5,873 nt of DNA from Gemmatimonadota bacterium (lineage in GTDB: Bacteria; Gemmatimonadota; Gemmatimonadetes; Longimicrobiales; Longimicrobiaceae), in NCBI GenBank assembly GCA_019240375.1, contig JAFAYN010000087.1, positions 1 to 5,873 of the forward strand, given 5' to 3'. The position numbers and the translations under genes are program-made. Below the pieces are notes generated by a model. It was not told the origin of the DNA and made no database searches. It worked only from the letters and a program-made list of their open reading frames with translations. Every line of letters starts with the position of its first letter. Position 1 is the first letter of the stretch. Below are positions 1 to 5,392 of this stretch, piece by piece.

Positions 1-226
1 CCCCCCAGGAGATCTGCTCCAGCGCCAGCAGGTAGGACATGGTGTCCAGCGCCAGCCCGTCCCACTCCTCGGGAAGGAGCATCCCCAGGAACCCAAGCTC
101 CGCGAGCTGCGAAATGACCTCGCGCGGGAAATGGGACTCCCGGTCCCACTCCTCGGCATGGGGGCGAAGCTCCGACTCGGCGAACTGCCGGGCCAGGTCA
201 CGAATCTGTTGCTGTTCCGGCGTCAT
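1..226 (-). CDS. Acyl-CoA dehydrogenase, N-terminal fragment (runs off the left edge)
   Basis: Only the first 75 codons are present, with the rest beyond position 1. The peptide begins MTPEQQQIRDLA and continues through RQFAESELRPHAEEWDRE, FPREVI, LAELGFLGM and LPEEW to LDTMSYLLALEQIS. This is the standard opening of the alpha-helical N-terminal domain of acyl-CoA dehydrogenases, FAD enzymes that oxidise acyl-CoA to trans-2-enoyl-CoA and pass electrons to ETF. The FAD-binding and catalytic Glu regions are outside the window, so chain-length preference cannot be judged. The ATG at 226 is chosen because the family N-terminus aligns with it and an in-frame TAA lies eight codons upstream. The only Shine-Dalgarno-like run (AAGG, 241-244) is 14 nt from the ATG, which is long. 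The usual PEExGGxGLD stretch reads PEEWDGLALD, a mild departure. It is separated from the upstream dehydrogenase gene by 204 nt, so it may have its own promoter. Confidence 0.9.
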   Translation of the reverse strand, partial: MTPEQQQIRDLARQFAESELRPHAEEWDRESHFPREVISQLAELGFLGMLLPEEWDGLALDTMSYLLALEQISWG

Positions 227-333
227 ATAGATTTGCAAAACCTTTTAACAAATTCAGCACGCAGGTCCCCAGGTTCCCTGGAAGACCCGAGGTTGCGAAA
301 GCGATCGTGACCCGAAGGGCGGAGACCCGCGCA

Positions 334-384
334 GTTCAGCGGGGCTCCGTTCCGCTGGACATGGTAGTATCGTGTCCAGCGGAA
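334..384. repeat. Three GTYCAGCGG half-sites forming a palindrome and a competing inverted pair
   Basis: The plus strand carries gttcagcgg at 334-342, its inverted counterpart ccgctggac at 352-360, and gtccagcgg again at 374-382. The outer two are direct repeats 40 bp apart. The second and third form a perfect 11-bp inverted repeat (350-360 with 374-384) that gains one more pair (361/373) around an 11-nt loop. The first and second form a 9-bp inverted pair with one mismatch. In minus-strand RNA the middle arm can therefore pair with either neighbour, but not both. As DNA, the arrangement looks like an operator for a dimeric regulator with an extra half-site. As RNA, it looks like alternative stem-loops. 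No U-tract follows the palindrome, so it is not a standard terminator. Confidence 0.6.
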
Positions 385-394
385 TAGAGCGCGG

Positions 395-412
395 TGCCGG
401 CGCCAGCCGGCA
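395..412 (-). terminator. Possible weak hairpin after the 3-hydroxybutyryl-CoA dehydrogenase gene
   Basis: TGCCGGC (395-401) and GCCGGCA (406-412) form a perfect 7-bp, GC-rich stem with a 4-nt loop. The hairpin begins 18 nt beyond the stop codon (431-433) of the dehydrogenase gene, a usual place for a transcription end. In the minus direction the sequence after the stem is ACCGCGCTCTATTCC, which has no run of T. It is therefore at best a U-poor terminator or an RNA 3'-end stabilising structure. It could also be a chance GC palindrome, since such sequences are common in GC-rich DNA. Confidence 0.3.
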
Positions 413-430
413 TTCGCCCAAACCCAAACC

Positions 431-1282
431 TCAGTAAGAGTAAAACCCTTCCCCGGTCTTACGCCCAAGCTTCCCCGCCGCCACGTACTTACGAAGCAGA
501 GGACACGCCCGGTACTTGTCGTCGCCGAGACCATCGTGAAGCACCTGCATGATCGCCAGGCACGTATCGAGCCCGATCAGGTCGGCGAGAGCCAGAGGCC
601 CCATGGGGTGGTTCATCCCCAGCTTCATCACCGTGTCGATGGCCTCGCGGTCCGCCACGCCCTCCATCAGGCAGAACACCGCCTCGTTGATCATCGGCAT
701 CAGGATCCGGTTGGACACGAACCCCGGGTAGTCCTGCGCCTCGGCCACCGTCTTCCCCAGCGCCTCCGAGAGCGCCACCGTCGTGCGCGTAGTCTCGTCG
801 GAGGTGGCCAATCCGCGGATGATCTCGACCAGCTTCATCACCGGGACCGGGTTCATGAAGTGCATCCCGATCACCCGGTCGGCCCGGCGCGTCTGCCCCG
901 CGATCTCCGTGATGGAGATGGACGAGGTGTTGCTGGCCAGGATCGCGTGCTCGGCGGCGACCGAGTCGAGCGTGCGGAAGATCTGGAACTTGAGGTCGCG
1001 GTTCTCGGTGGCGGCCTCCACCACGATGTCCGCGCCGGCGGCCTCGTCCAGCGAGGTGGCCGTGGCGATCCGCCCCAGCGCGGCGTCCCGGTCGGACTCG
1101 GCGAGAGTGCCCTTCTTGATCTGGCGGTCCATGTTCCCGCCGATGGTCTTCAGCGCGCCGTCCAGCGCCTCCTGGCGCACGTCGATCATGGTCACGTCAT
1201 ACCCGCCCTGGGCGAAGACGTGGACGATCCCGTTGCCCATGGTCCCCGCCCCGACCACCGCCACCTTCCTGATGTCAGCCAT
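431..1282 (-). CDS. hbd: 3-hydroxybutyryl-CoA dehydrogenase (3-hydroxyacyl-CoA dehydrogenase, single-domain type)
   Basis: This 283-residue protein has the full length of the short bacterial HBD/PaaH enzymes, which interconvert acetoacetyl-CoA and 3-hydroxybutyryl-CoA with NAD(P)H in the cytoplasm. The N-terminal Rossmann fold shows VVGAGTMGNGI (GxGxxG at 11-16), with Asp34 at the end of the second strand, which usually favours NAD(H). The catalytic set is visible: SNTSS (117-121), His141 in GMHFMNPV, Glu153 and Asn191 in GFVSNRILMP. The C-terminal helical domain carries NHPMGPLALADLIGLD and closes with GRKTGEGFYSY, the typical family ending. The start at 1282 places the Rossmann motif at the expected distance. 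A weak GGTGA (1289-1293) lies 6 nt upstream. The gene follows the small membrane protein gene by 27 nt and is probably co-transcribed with it. The symbol could equally be paaH or fadB2; substrate length is not decided by the sequence. Confidence 0.96.
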   Translation of the reverse strand: MADIRKVAVVGAGTMGNGIVHVFAQGGYDVTMIDVRQEALDGALKTIGGNMDRQIKKGTLAESDRDAALGRIATATSLDEAAGADIVVEAATENRDLKFQIFRTLDSVAAEHAILASNTSSISITEIAGQTRRADRVIGMHFMNPVPVMKLVEIIRGLATSDETTRTTVALSEALGKTVAEAQDYPGFVSNRILMPMINEAVFCLMEGVADREAIDTVMKLGMNHPMGPLALADLIGLDTCLAIMQVLHDGLGDDKYRACPLLRKYVAAGKLGRKTGEGFYSY

Positions 1283-1309
1283 GTCGCGTCACCGTGCGAA
1301 GCGTTGATT

Positions 1310-1681
1310 TCATTTCAGCACCAGCCACCCGGCGAAGTAGATCCCGATCAGGAACACCCCGGTGGCGATGATCCACACGTCGGCCCGGCGGACCGGGTCG
1401 GCGCGCTCGGACTTCCGCAGCGCGTCCGCCGCCTCGCGGAAGGAGCCGGCCTCCGACACCTCCCGCACCCCGATCCCCTTCGCCCACCCCAGCCGCGCGG
1501 TGAGCCCGAACAGCACCGCCAGCACCCCCGCCGTCCAGACGGTGAGGAGCCAGACCCGCTCCCGCTCGGCCGTGGAGCCCAGCCCCAGGGCCGCGTACGG
1601 GAACAGCAGCGCCGCGGCGGTGGCCACGGCGAGCGCCACCGCCAGCGCCGACCCCCAGTAGCGGAGCGCGGAGCGGGTCAC
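1310..1681 (-). CDS. Small three-helix membrane protein of unknown function
   Basis: I do not recognise this 123-residue protein. It starts with GTG at 1681, overlapping the TGA of the protease gene as GTGA, and GGGAG (1690-1694) sits 8 nt upstream. The sequence shows three hydrophobic segments: about residues 8-32 (Ala/Leu/Val-rich), 43-63 ([18 protein letters not shown]) and 102-121 ([19 protein letters not shown]). Between the second and third lies a charged stretch of about 38 residues ([22 protein letters not shown] and on). Arg3 and Arg7 and the basic charged loop suggest, by the positive-inside rule, that the N-terminus and that loop are cytoplasmic and that the short C-terminus is outside. 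There is no signal peptidase site, metal motif or known enzyme motif. The overlap with the CPBP protease gene implies translational coupling and possibly a shared role. The reading frame is far more protein-like than the overlapping frames. Confidence 0.75.
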   Translation of the reverse strand: MTRSALRYWGSALAVALAVATAAALLFPYAALGLGSTAERERVWLLTVWTAGVLAVLFGLTARLGWAKGIGVREVSEAGSFREAADALRKSERADPVRRADVWIIATGVFLIGIYFAGWLVLK

Positions 1682-2616
1682 GCGGCGGGCTCCCGGGTCC
1701 AGGGCACGTCCACCAGCGGACCGAGCGCGCGGACCTCGTCGGAGGGGCGCAGCCGCGGCGTACGCAGGAGCCAGGCCGTTCCCGCAACCAGCACCACCGT
1801 CGCGGCCAGCCCGGCCTCGGGCCCGAAACTCCCCCCCGTCCACCAGTCCGCCCCCGTTTCCACCGCGGTGTACAGCGGGGTGTCGAGCTGGAGCCCGCTG
1901 ACCGGGAAGTCGAACAGCGACGACATGGTCCAGTTCCACCCCAGGTGCACCGCCGTCGCGAACCAGAGCGAGCGCGTCCGCAGGTACGCCGCGGACAGGA
2001 GGATCCCCGCCAGGAAGATGTTCCACAGCCCCAGCGGGCGGACGTTGGGGTTCGCGGCGTGCATCGCCGCGAACAGCGCCGAGGCCAGGAGCGTGGCCGG
2101 CCAGGCCCCGATCCCCCGCACCAGCACCTGGAACGGGTAGCCGCGGAAGAGGACCTCCTCCAGCGCGGCCGCCAGGGTGAAGAACGCCAGCCCGCCCGCC
2201 AAGGTTTCCACGTACCCGGGGACCGTCCCGTCGTCGGGGATCCAGTGCGCCGCGCCGGTCAGAGCGATCAGCACCACCGCCGCCGCGATCAGCCCGCCGC
2301 CGATCCCGATCCCCGCCACCGCCTCGCGCGGCGCCGCCGGCCCGAGCGCGAACCCCAGAGCCCCGACGGGCCGCCGCTCCACCCCGATGAGCATCACCCA
2401 CCCGGCCAGGAGCGCGGCGAGGAGCGAGACCGTGATCCCGGTCCAGCTCACCGAGCCGAACGACCCGCCGCGCGTAAGCTTCGCACCGATGATGGCGAAG
2501 GCGGCGAAGAGGACGACGTACAGCACGATCTTCCAGGCGGTCTCCCACACCCGCGCCGGGAGCCCCGGCCGCTCGGCCGGGGCCTGGACCGGATCACCGC
2601 CCGCCACGGTGTCCAC
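1678..2616 (-). CDS. CPBP-family (Abi/CAAX) intramembrane metalloprotease
   Basis: This 312-residue polytopic membrane protein has the three signature motifs of the CPBP family (relatives of the Rce1 CAAX protease): EEVLFR at 153-158 (Glu153, Glu154, Arg158), FAAMH ending at His186, and HLGWN at 224-228 (His224, Asn228). These residues form the glutamate/histidine active site inside the membrane. Hydrophobic segments occur at about 28-46, 58-79, 101-121, 139-157, 169-186, 196-213, 217-230 and 266-284. A short hydrophilic N-terminus precedes the first and a Pro/Arg-rich tail follows the last. In bacteria such proteins have been linked to processing of membrane peptides, bacteriocin self-immunity and other proteolysis; the substrate here is unknown. 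The start is GTG at 2616, supported by GGAGG (2625-2629) 8 nt upstream. That site lies in the 3' arm of a strong hairpin overlapping the bioY stop, so expression may be coupled to bioY translation. The next gene overlaps by 4 nt. Confidence 0.92.
   Translation of the reverse strand: MDTVAGGDPVQAPAERPGLPARVWETAWKIVLYVVLFAAFAIIGAKLTRGGSFGSVSWTGITVSLLAALLAGWVMLIGVERRPVGALGFALGPAAPREAVAGIGIGGGLIAAAVVLIALTGAAHWIPDDGTVPGYVETLAGGLAFFTLAAALEEVLFRGYPFQVLVRGIGAWPATLLASALFAAMHAANPNVRPLGLWNIFLAGILLSAAYLRTRSLWFATAVHLGWNWTMSSLFDFPVSGLQLDTPLYTAVETGADWWTGGSFGPEAGLAATVVLVAGTAWLLRTPRLRPSDEVRALGPLVDVPWTREPAA
1690..1694 (-). promoter_or_regulatory. Ribosome binding site of the small membrane protein gene
   Basis: On the minus strand GGGAG lies 8 nt before the GTG at 1681, inside the last codons of the protease gene. 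It decides the start: without it, the open frame could be extended far upstream, but that extension overlaps the protease gene out of frame and reads as low-complexity Arg/Gly/Ala sequence. Confidence 0.6.
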
Positions 2617-2653
2617 GAAAACGCCCTCCGGCTCCTAGAAGAGCCGGAGGGCG
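2617..2653 (-). terminator. Strong hairpin over the bioY stop codon: attenuator or SD-sequestering stem
   Basis: A perfect 13-bp inverted repeat pairs 2622-2634 with 2641-2653 around a 6-nt loop (2635-2640). In minus-strand RNA the 5' arm lies in the last bioY codons (…RALRL), the loop holds the final Phe codon and the TAG stop, and the 3' arm is wholly downstream of the stop. TTTT (2618-2621) directly follows the stem, giving the look of an intrinsic terminator, though the T-run is short. The 3' arm contains GGAGG (2625-2629), the Shine-Dalgarno sequence for the GTG start at 2616. The stem would therefore hide that ribosome site until a ribosome finishing bioY opens it. Partial termination, translational coupling, or both are possible; the sequence cannot say which dominates. 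Confidence 0.75.
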
Positions 2654-3213
2654 CGGTCGCGGATGCGGCCCATCACCAGCACCACCATCAGCACCTTGAC
2701 CAGGTCGGCGAGGACGAAGGGGCGCAGGCCGAGGGCCACCGCCGCGTCCACGTTCCCGACCACCGCCAGCCAGGCGAGCCCGCCGGCGTAGATCGCCGCC
2801 AGCGCGAGCAGGAGCCCCGGGAGCGCGCGGAGCTTGCCGCCGCGCCCGAAGGTGCCGGCCAGGAGCGCCGCGGCCGGGTAGGCCATCAGGTACCCGCCGG
2901 TCGGCCCGAGCAGGTACGCCGCGCCGCCGCCCGCCGCGAACACCGGGAGCCCGGAGAGGCCGGCGGCCAGGTACAGGAGCTGGCTCGCCGCGCCCAGCGG
3001 CCCGCCGAGCACCGCCCCCGCAAGCAGCACGAAGAGCGGCTGCAGGGTGAACGGCACCGGGGTCCCCGGGAGGGGGACCGCCACGCGGGCGCCGAACGCC
3101 GTCGCGGCGGCGAAGGCCACCACGCCGATCACCCGGCGGGCGGTGCGGGAGGGGACCAGCTCGGTCCCCATCCAGGTCGCGGCCGTGCCGCGCATCGTCT
3201 CGGTCCGGCTCAT
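2635..3213 (-). CDS. bioY: Biotin transporter BioY (ECF transporter S component)
   Basis: BioY is the membrane protein that binds biotin and brings it into the cell, alone or with the shared ECF energising module (EcfA/EcfT, not present here). This copy has 192 residues, the usual length. Family hallmarks are [21 protein letters not shown] (split across 46-66), [28 protein letters not shown], and the [15 protein letters not shown] stretch (95-109), followed by the C-terminal [12 protein letters not shown] (164-175). Roughly six hydrophobic segments are visible from about residue 28 to 182, after a 25-residue polar N-terminus. The ATG at 3213 overlaps the thiolase stop as TGATG and has GGAG (3222-3225) 8 nt upstream, so I keep it over Met7 or Met15. 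The tight link to thiolase points to co-expression with acyl-CoA metabolism. No biotin synthesis gene or BirA-type operator is visible nearby. Confidence 0.95.
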   Translation of the reverse strand: MSRTETMRGTAATWMGTELVPSRTARRVIGVVAFAAATAFGARVAVPLPGTPVPFTLQPLFVLLAGAVLGGPLGAASQLLYLAAGLSGLPVFAAGGGAAYLLGPTGGYLMAYPAAALLAGTFGRGGKLRALPGLLLALAAIYAGGLAWLAVVGNVDAAVALGLRPFVLADLVKVLMVVLVMGRIRDRALRLF

Positions 3214-4436
3214 CACACCCGCTCCACGGAAAGGGCCACCGCGTCGCCGCCGCCGAGGCACAGGGTCGCCAGGCCGGTCGAAGCGTCGCGGTCCTGCATG
3301 GCGTACAGGAGCGTGGTCAGCACCCGCGCGCCCGAGGCGCCGATCGGGTGGCCGAGCGCAACCGCGCCGCCGTTGACGTTCACCCGGTCCCAGTCCCAGC
3401 CGAGCCCCTGCCCGTCGGCGAGCGCCTGCACGGCGAACGCCTCGTTGGCCTCGATCAGGTCGTAGTCGCCGATCTGGGTCCCGGACTTCTTCATCAGCCG
3501 GTTCACCGCCTCGATGGGGGCGAAGAACAGCTCGTTCGGCTCCACCGCGCCGGTGGAGTACCCGGTGATGCGGGCCAGGATGTTGAGCCCGTTGGCGCGG
3601 GCGTACTCCTCCGACACCACGATCACCGCCGAGGCGCCGTCGTTCATGGACGAGGCGTTCCCGGCCGTCACCACCGGCTCGGTCACCTCCTTGGGGGCGT
3701 CCTTGGCGAAGGCGGGCTTCAGCTTGCCGAGCGACTCCATGCTGCTGTCGGCGCGCGGACCCTCGTCGGCGTCCACCACGGTGGTCCCCTTGCGCCCGGC
3801 GATCTCCACCGGGACGATCTCTTCCTTGAACTTCCCGGCCTGCGCCGCGGCGACCGCCTTCCGGTGCGATTGCACCGAGAACTCGTCGGCCTGCTGGCGG
3901 GTGATCCCGGCCTTGTTGGCCGTGTACTCGGCGTGCCCGCCCATGTGGACCTCGCAGAACGAGCACCAGAGCCCGTCGCGGATCAGCCCGTCCACCACCG
4001 TCTGGTCGCCGAACTTGACCCCGTTGCGGTACCCGTACAGGTAGAAGGGGGCGTTGGACATCGACTCCTGCCCGCCCGCGACCACCACCTGGTTGTCGCC
4101 GGCGCGGACCGACTGCGCGGCGAGCATCACCGCCTTGAGCCCGGAGCCGCACACCTTGTTGATGGTGAGCGCCGACACCTTGGCCGGGAGCCCCGACCTG
4201 ATGACGGCCTGGCGCGCGGGGGCCTGGCCGACGCCGCCCTGCACCACGTTCCCCATGATCACCTCGGCCACGTCCTCGGCCGAGACGCCGGAGCGCGCCA
4301 CCGCCTCGCGGATGGCGATGGCCCCCAGCTCAGGGGCGGAAAGGGAGGAGAGTGCGCCCAGGAACTTGCCGATCGGGGTGCGGACCGCACTCACGATCAC
4401 GGGCGTGGTCTTCGGATCGTTCGACAGCTGGATCAT
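3213..4436 (-). CDS. Acetyl-CoA acetyltransferase (thiolase family)
   Basis: This 407-residue cytoplasmic enzyme matches the length of degradative and biosynthetic thiolases, which cleave 3-ketoacyl-CoA or condense two acetyl-CoA to acetoacetyl-CoA. The nucleophilic cysteine is Cys96 in [12 protein letters not shown]. The other catalytic blocks are [10 protein letters not shown] (121-130), [10 protein letters not shown] with Asn331 (328-337), [16 protein letters not shown] with His363 (356-371), and the second cysteine Cys393 in TLCLGGG. After Cys393 the more common GGGMG reads GGGDA, and the MGxTAE motif reads MGGHAE with His168; the catalytic residues are intact. The start at 4436 is supported by AGGA (4444-4447) 7 nt upstream and by the family N-terminus [13 protein letters not shown] at 13-25. 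It lies 38 nt after the hydrolase gene and overlaps bioY by 1 nt. The hbd gene downstream supports an acetoacetyl-CoA role, but atoB, phaA, thlA and fadA cannot be told apart by sequence alone. Confidence 0.96.
   Translation of the reverse strand: MIQLSNDPKTTPVIVSAVRTPIGKFLGALSSLSAPELGAIAIREAVARSGVSAEDVAEVIMGNVVQGGVGQAPARQAVIRSGLPAKVSALTINKVCGSGLKAVMLAAQSVRAGDNQVVVAGGQESMSNAPFYLYGYRNGVKFGDQTVVDGLIRDGLWCSFCEVHMGGHAEYTANKAGITRQQADEFSVQSHRKAVAAAQAGKFKEEIVPVEIAGRKGTTVVDADEGPRADSSMESLGKLKPAFAKDAPKEVTEPVVTAGNASSMNDGASAVIVVSEEYARANGLNILARITGYSTGAVEPNELFFAPIEAVNRLMKKSGTQIGDYDLIEANEAFAVQALADGQGLGWDWDRVNVNGGAVALGHPIGASGARVLTTLLYAMQDRDASTGLATLCLGGGDAVALSVERV
3222..3225 (-). promoter_or_regulatory. Ribosome binding site of bioY
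   Basis: On the minus strand GGAG lies 8 nt before the bioY ATG at 3213, inside the final codons of the thiolase gene. It supports the TGATG-overlapping start over the internal Met7 and Met15, and fits stop-start coupling with thiolase translation. Confidence 0.6.
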
Positions 4437-4443
4437 CGCGAAA

Positions 4444-4447
4444 TCCT
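4444..4447 (-). promoter_or_regulatory. Ribosome binding site of the thiolase gene
   Basis: On the minus strand AGGA lies 7 nt before the thiolase ATG at 4436, in the 38-nt gap after the hydrolase gene. It fixes the start of a reading frame that otherwise remains open for 271 more codons upstream through the hydrolase gene. Confidence 0.55.
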
Positions 4448-4474
4448 GTAGGTCAGAGCTCTTCGTCGGCGCGG

Positions 4475-5392
4475 CTACCCCGGGAACTCGTCCCGGAGCG
4501 CGACGCCCCTGCCGTCCTCCACCACGTATCCCCAGGGGATGGACGGGTCGTGCGTGGACACCAGGAGCCACCGCTCGTCCACGGCGCGGCGCAGCAGCGC
4601 GCGCTTGGACTCGAGCGTCACCAGCGGCTCCACGTCGTACCCCATGATCCAGGGGAGCGGGAGGTGCGCCATGGTGGGGATCACGTCCGCCAGGAAGCAG
4701 GCGGTCTCCCCGCCGGAGCGCACCAGCACCGACTGGTGATGCGGGCAGTGGCCCGGCGTTCGGTACACCGAGATCCCCGGGAGGATCTCCGCGTCCCCTT
4801 CCAGCAGCTCCAGCCGCCCCGCCGCCATCACCGGCTCGTAGTTGTCCGGGAGGTAGCTGGCGGTGGTGCGCTCGTTGGAGCGGTGGGCCCACTCCCACTC
4901 GCCGCGCTGCACGTGGTAGCGCGCGTTGGGGAAGGAAAGACGCACCCGACCCTCGGTGTCGCGGAAGGTGTTCCCCCCCGCGTGGTCGAAGTGCAGGTGC
5001 GTGTTCACCACGGTCGTCACGTCCTCGGGCGAGAACCCCGCCTCGCGGACGGCCTCCTGGAGCCGGTCGGCGCTCCCGGACCCTGGCGAGGCGGCGTTCT
5101 CCACCCCGTAGATGTCCCGGAACTTCTCGTTCTCCTTGTTCCCCAGCCCGGTCTCGATCAGCACCAGCTCGCCGGGCGTTTCCACCAGCAGGCAGCGCAG
5201 CCCCAGCGGGATCCGGTTCCGTGCGTCGGCGGGGACCCGCTTTTCCCACAGCGGCTTGGGGACCACCCCGAACATCGCCCCGCCGTCCAGCCGCTGCAGC
5301 CCGGCTTCCAGCGCGTGGATGCGCAGCTCGCCCAGCGCGCGGGTACGCACCCGGGGGAGATCGGAGGCGCGCAGCGTCGCCAGGTCGGTCAT
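4475..5392 (-). CDS. Metallo-beta-lactamase-fold hydrolase
   Basis: This 305-residue protein has a complete set of MBL-fold metal ligands: THLHFDHAGG gives His132, His134, Asp136 and His137; TPGH gives His215; FLADV gives Asp236; STHDP gives His281. It should bind two metal ions, usually zinc, and act as a hydrolase. The HLHFDHAGGN form, and a long insert between strands, are shared with AHL lactonase-like and methyl parathion hydrolase-like groups. The rest (PNARYHVQRGEWEWA, then ERTTASYLPDNYEP, then HLPLPWIMGYD) matches a broad, mostly uncharacterised bacterial group as I recall it. The true substrate is therefore unknown; an ester, lactone or thioester is a guess. No signal peptide is seen, so it is probably cytoplasmic. 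The ATG at 5392 overlaps the exonuclease stop as ATGA and has only a weak GGA (5399-5401) 6 nt upstream, so translation is probably coupled. Confidence 0.9.
   Translation of the reverse strand: MTDLATLRASDLPRVRTRALGELRIHALEAGLQRLDGGAMFGVVPKPLWEKRVPADARNRIPLGLRCLLVETPGELVLIETGLGNKENEKFRDIYGVENAASPGSGSADRLQEAVREAGFSPEDVTTVVNTHLHFDHAGGNTFRDTEGRVRLSFPNARYHVQRGEWEWAHRSNERTTASYLPDNYEPVMAAGRLELLEGDAEILPGISVYRTPGHCPHHQSVLVRSGGETACFLADVIPTMAHLPLPWIMGYDVEPLVTLESKRALLRRAVDERWLLVSTHDPSIPWGYVVEDGRGVALRDEFPG

Larger units (their letters stand above)
227..430 (-). promoter_or_regulatory. 204-nt intergenic region ahead of the acyl-CoA dehydrogenase gene
   Basis: This is the only sizeable non-coding gap in the window. 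Read in the minus direction it holds, in order: a 7-bp GC hairpin (395-412), an 11-12 bp palindrome (350-384) with a further related half-site (334-342), three copies of a gacccg motif on the plus strand (284-289, 309-314, 324-329; the first two extend to gacccga), a short palindrome CCAGG-ttc-CCTGG (269-281), and an AT-rich stretch (about 227-257) directly before the start codon. The size, the palindromes and the abrupt drop in GC suggest a promoter/operator region for the acyl-CoA dehydrogenase gene. No convincing -35/-10 pair could be fixed by eye. An open frame of 103 codons crosses the gap but looks like no protein I know. Confidence 0.55.

Noticed and set aside
224..256. Promoter with -35 TTGTTA and -10 TATATG on the minus strand
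   Set aside because: The -10 would include the ATG at 226, so transcription would begin inside the conserved coding N-terminus. No plausible alternative start downstream fits.
269..281. Short palindrome CCAGG-ttc-CCTGG
   Set aside because: A 5-bp stem with a 3-nt loop is expected by chance in this composition; no supporting context.
223..534. Minus-strand open frame of 103 codons spanning the hbd 3' end and the gap, ending in ATGA with the acyl-CoA dehydrogenase start
   Set aside because: Its first part is a shadow of hbd and the rest covers the palindromes; composition and content look non-coding. The ATGA overlap is suggestive but not enough.
1682..2548. Upstream extension of the small membrane protein through the protease gene
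   Set aside because: Arg/Gly/Ala-rich shadow of the protease frame; the GTGA start with GGGAG is better.
536..3465. Long plus-strand open frames (534 codons at 536-2140 and 506 codons at 1945-3465)
   Set aside because: They are antisense to hbd, the protease and bioY, and read as Arg/His/Pro/Gly-rich low-complexity protein. This is the usual shadow of GC-rich coding DNA with few stops.
3214..4152. Upstream extension of bioY through the thiolase gene
   Set aside because: It is out of frame with thiolase and low complexity; the TGATG overlap with GGAG upstream gives a better start at 3213.
3348..4451. Plus-strand open frame of 367 codons opposite the thiolase gene
   Set aside because: The thiolase on the minus strand has full catalytic motifs; the antisense product is His/Gly/Leu/Asp-rich with no recognisable domain.
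4437..5249. Upstream in-frame extension of thiolase by 271 codons (possible fusion protein)
   Set aside because: The extension overlaps the metallo-hydrolase gene out of frame, reads as Arg/Gly/Ala-rich nonsense, and the ribosome site and family N-terminus support the ATG at 4436.
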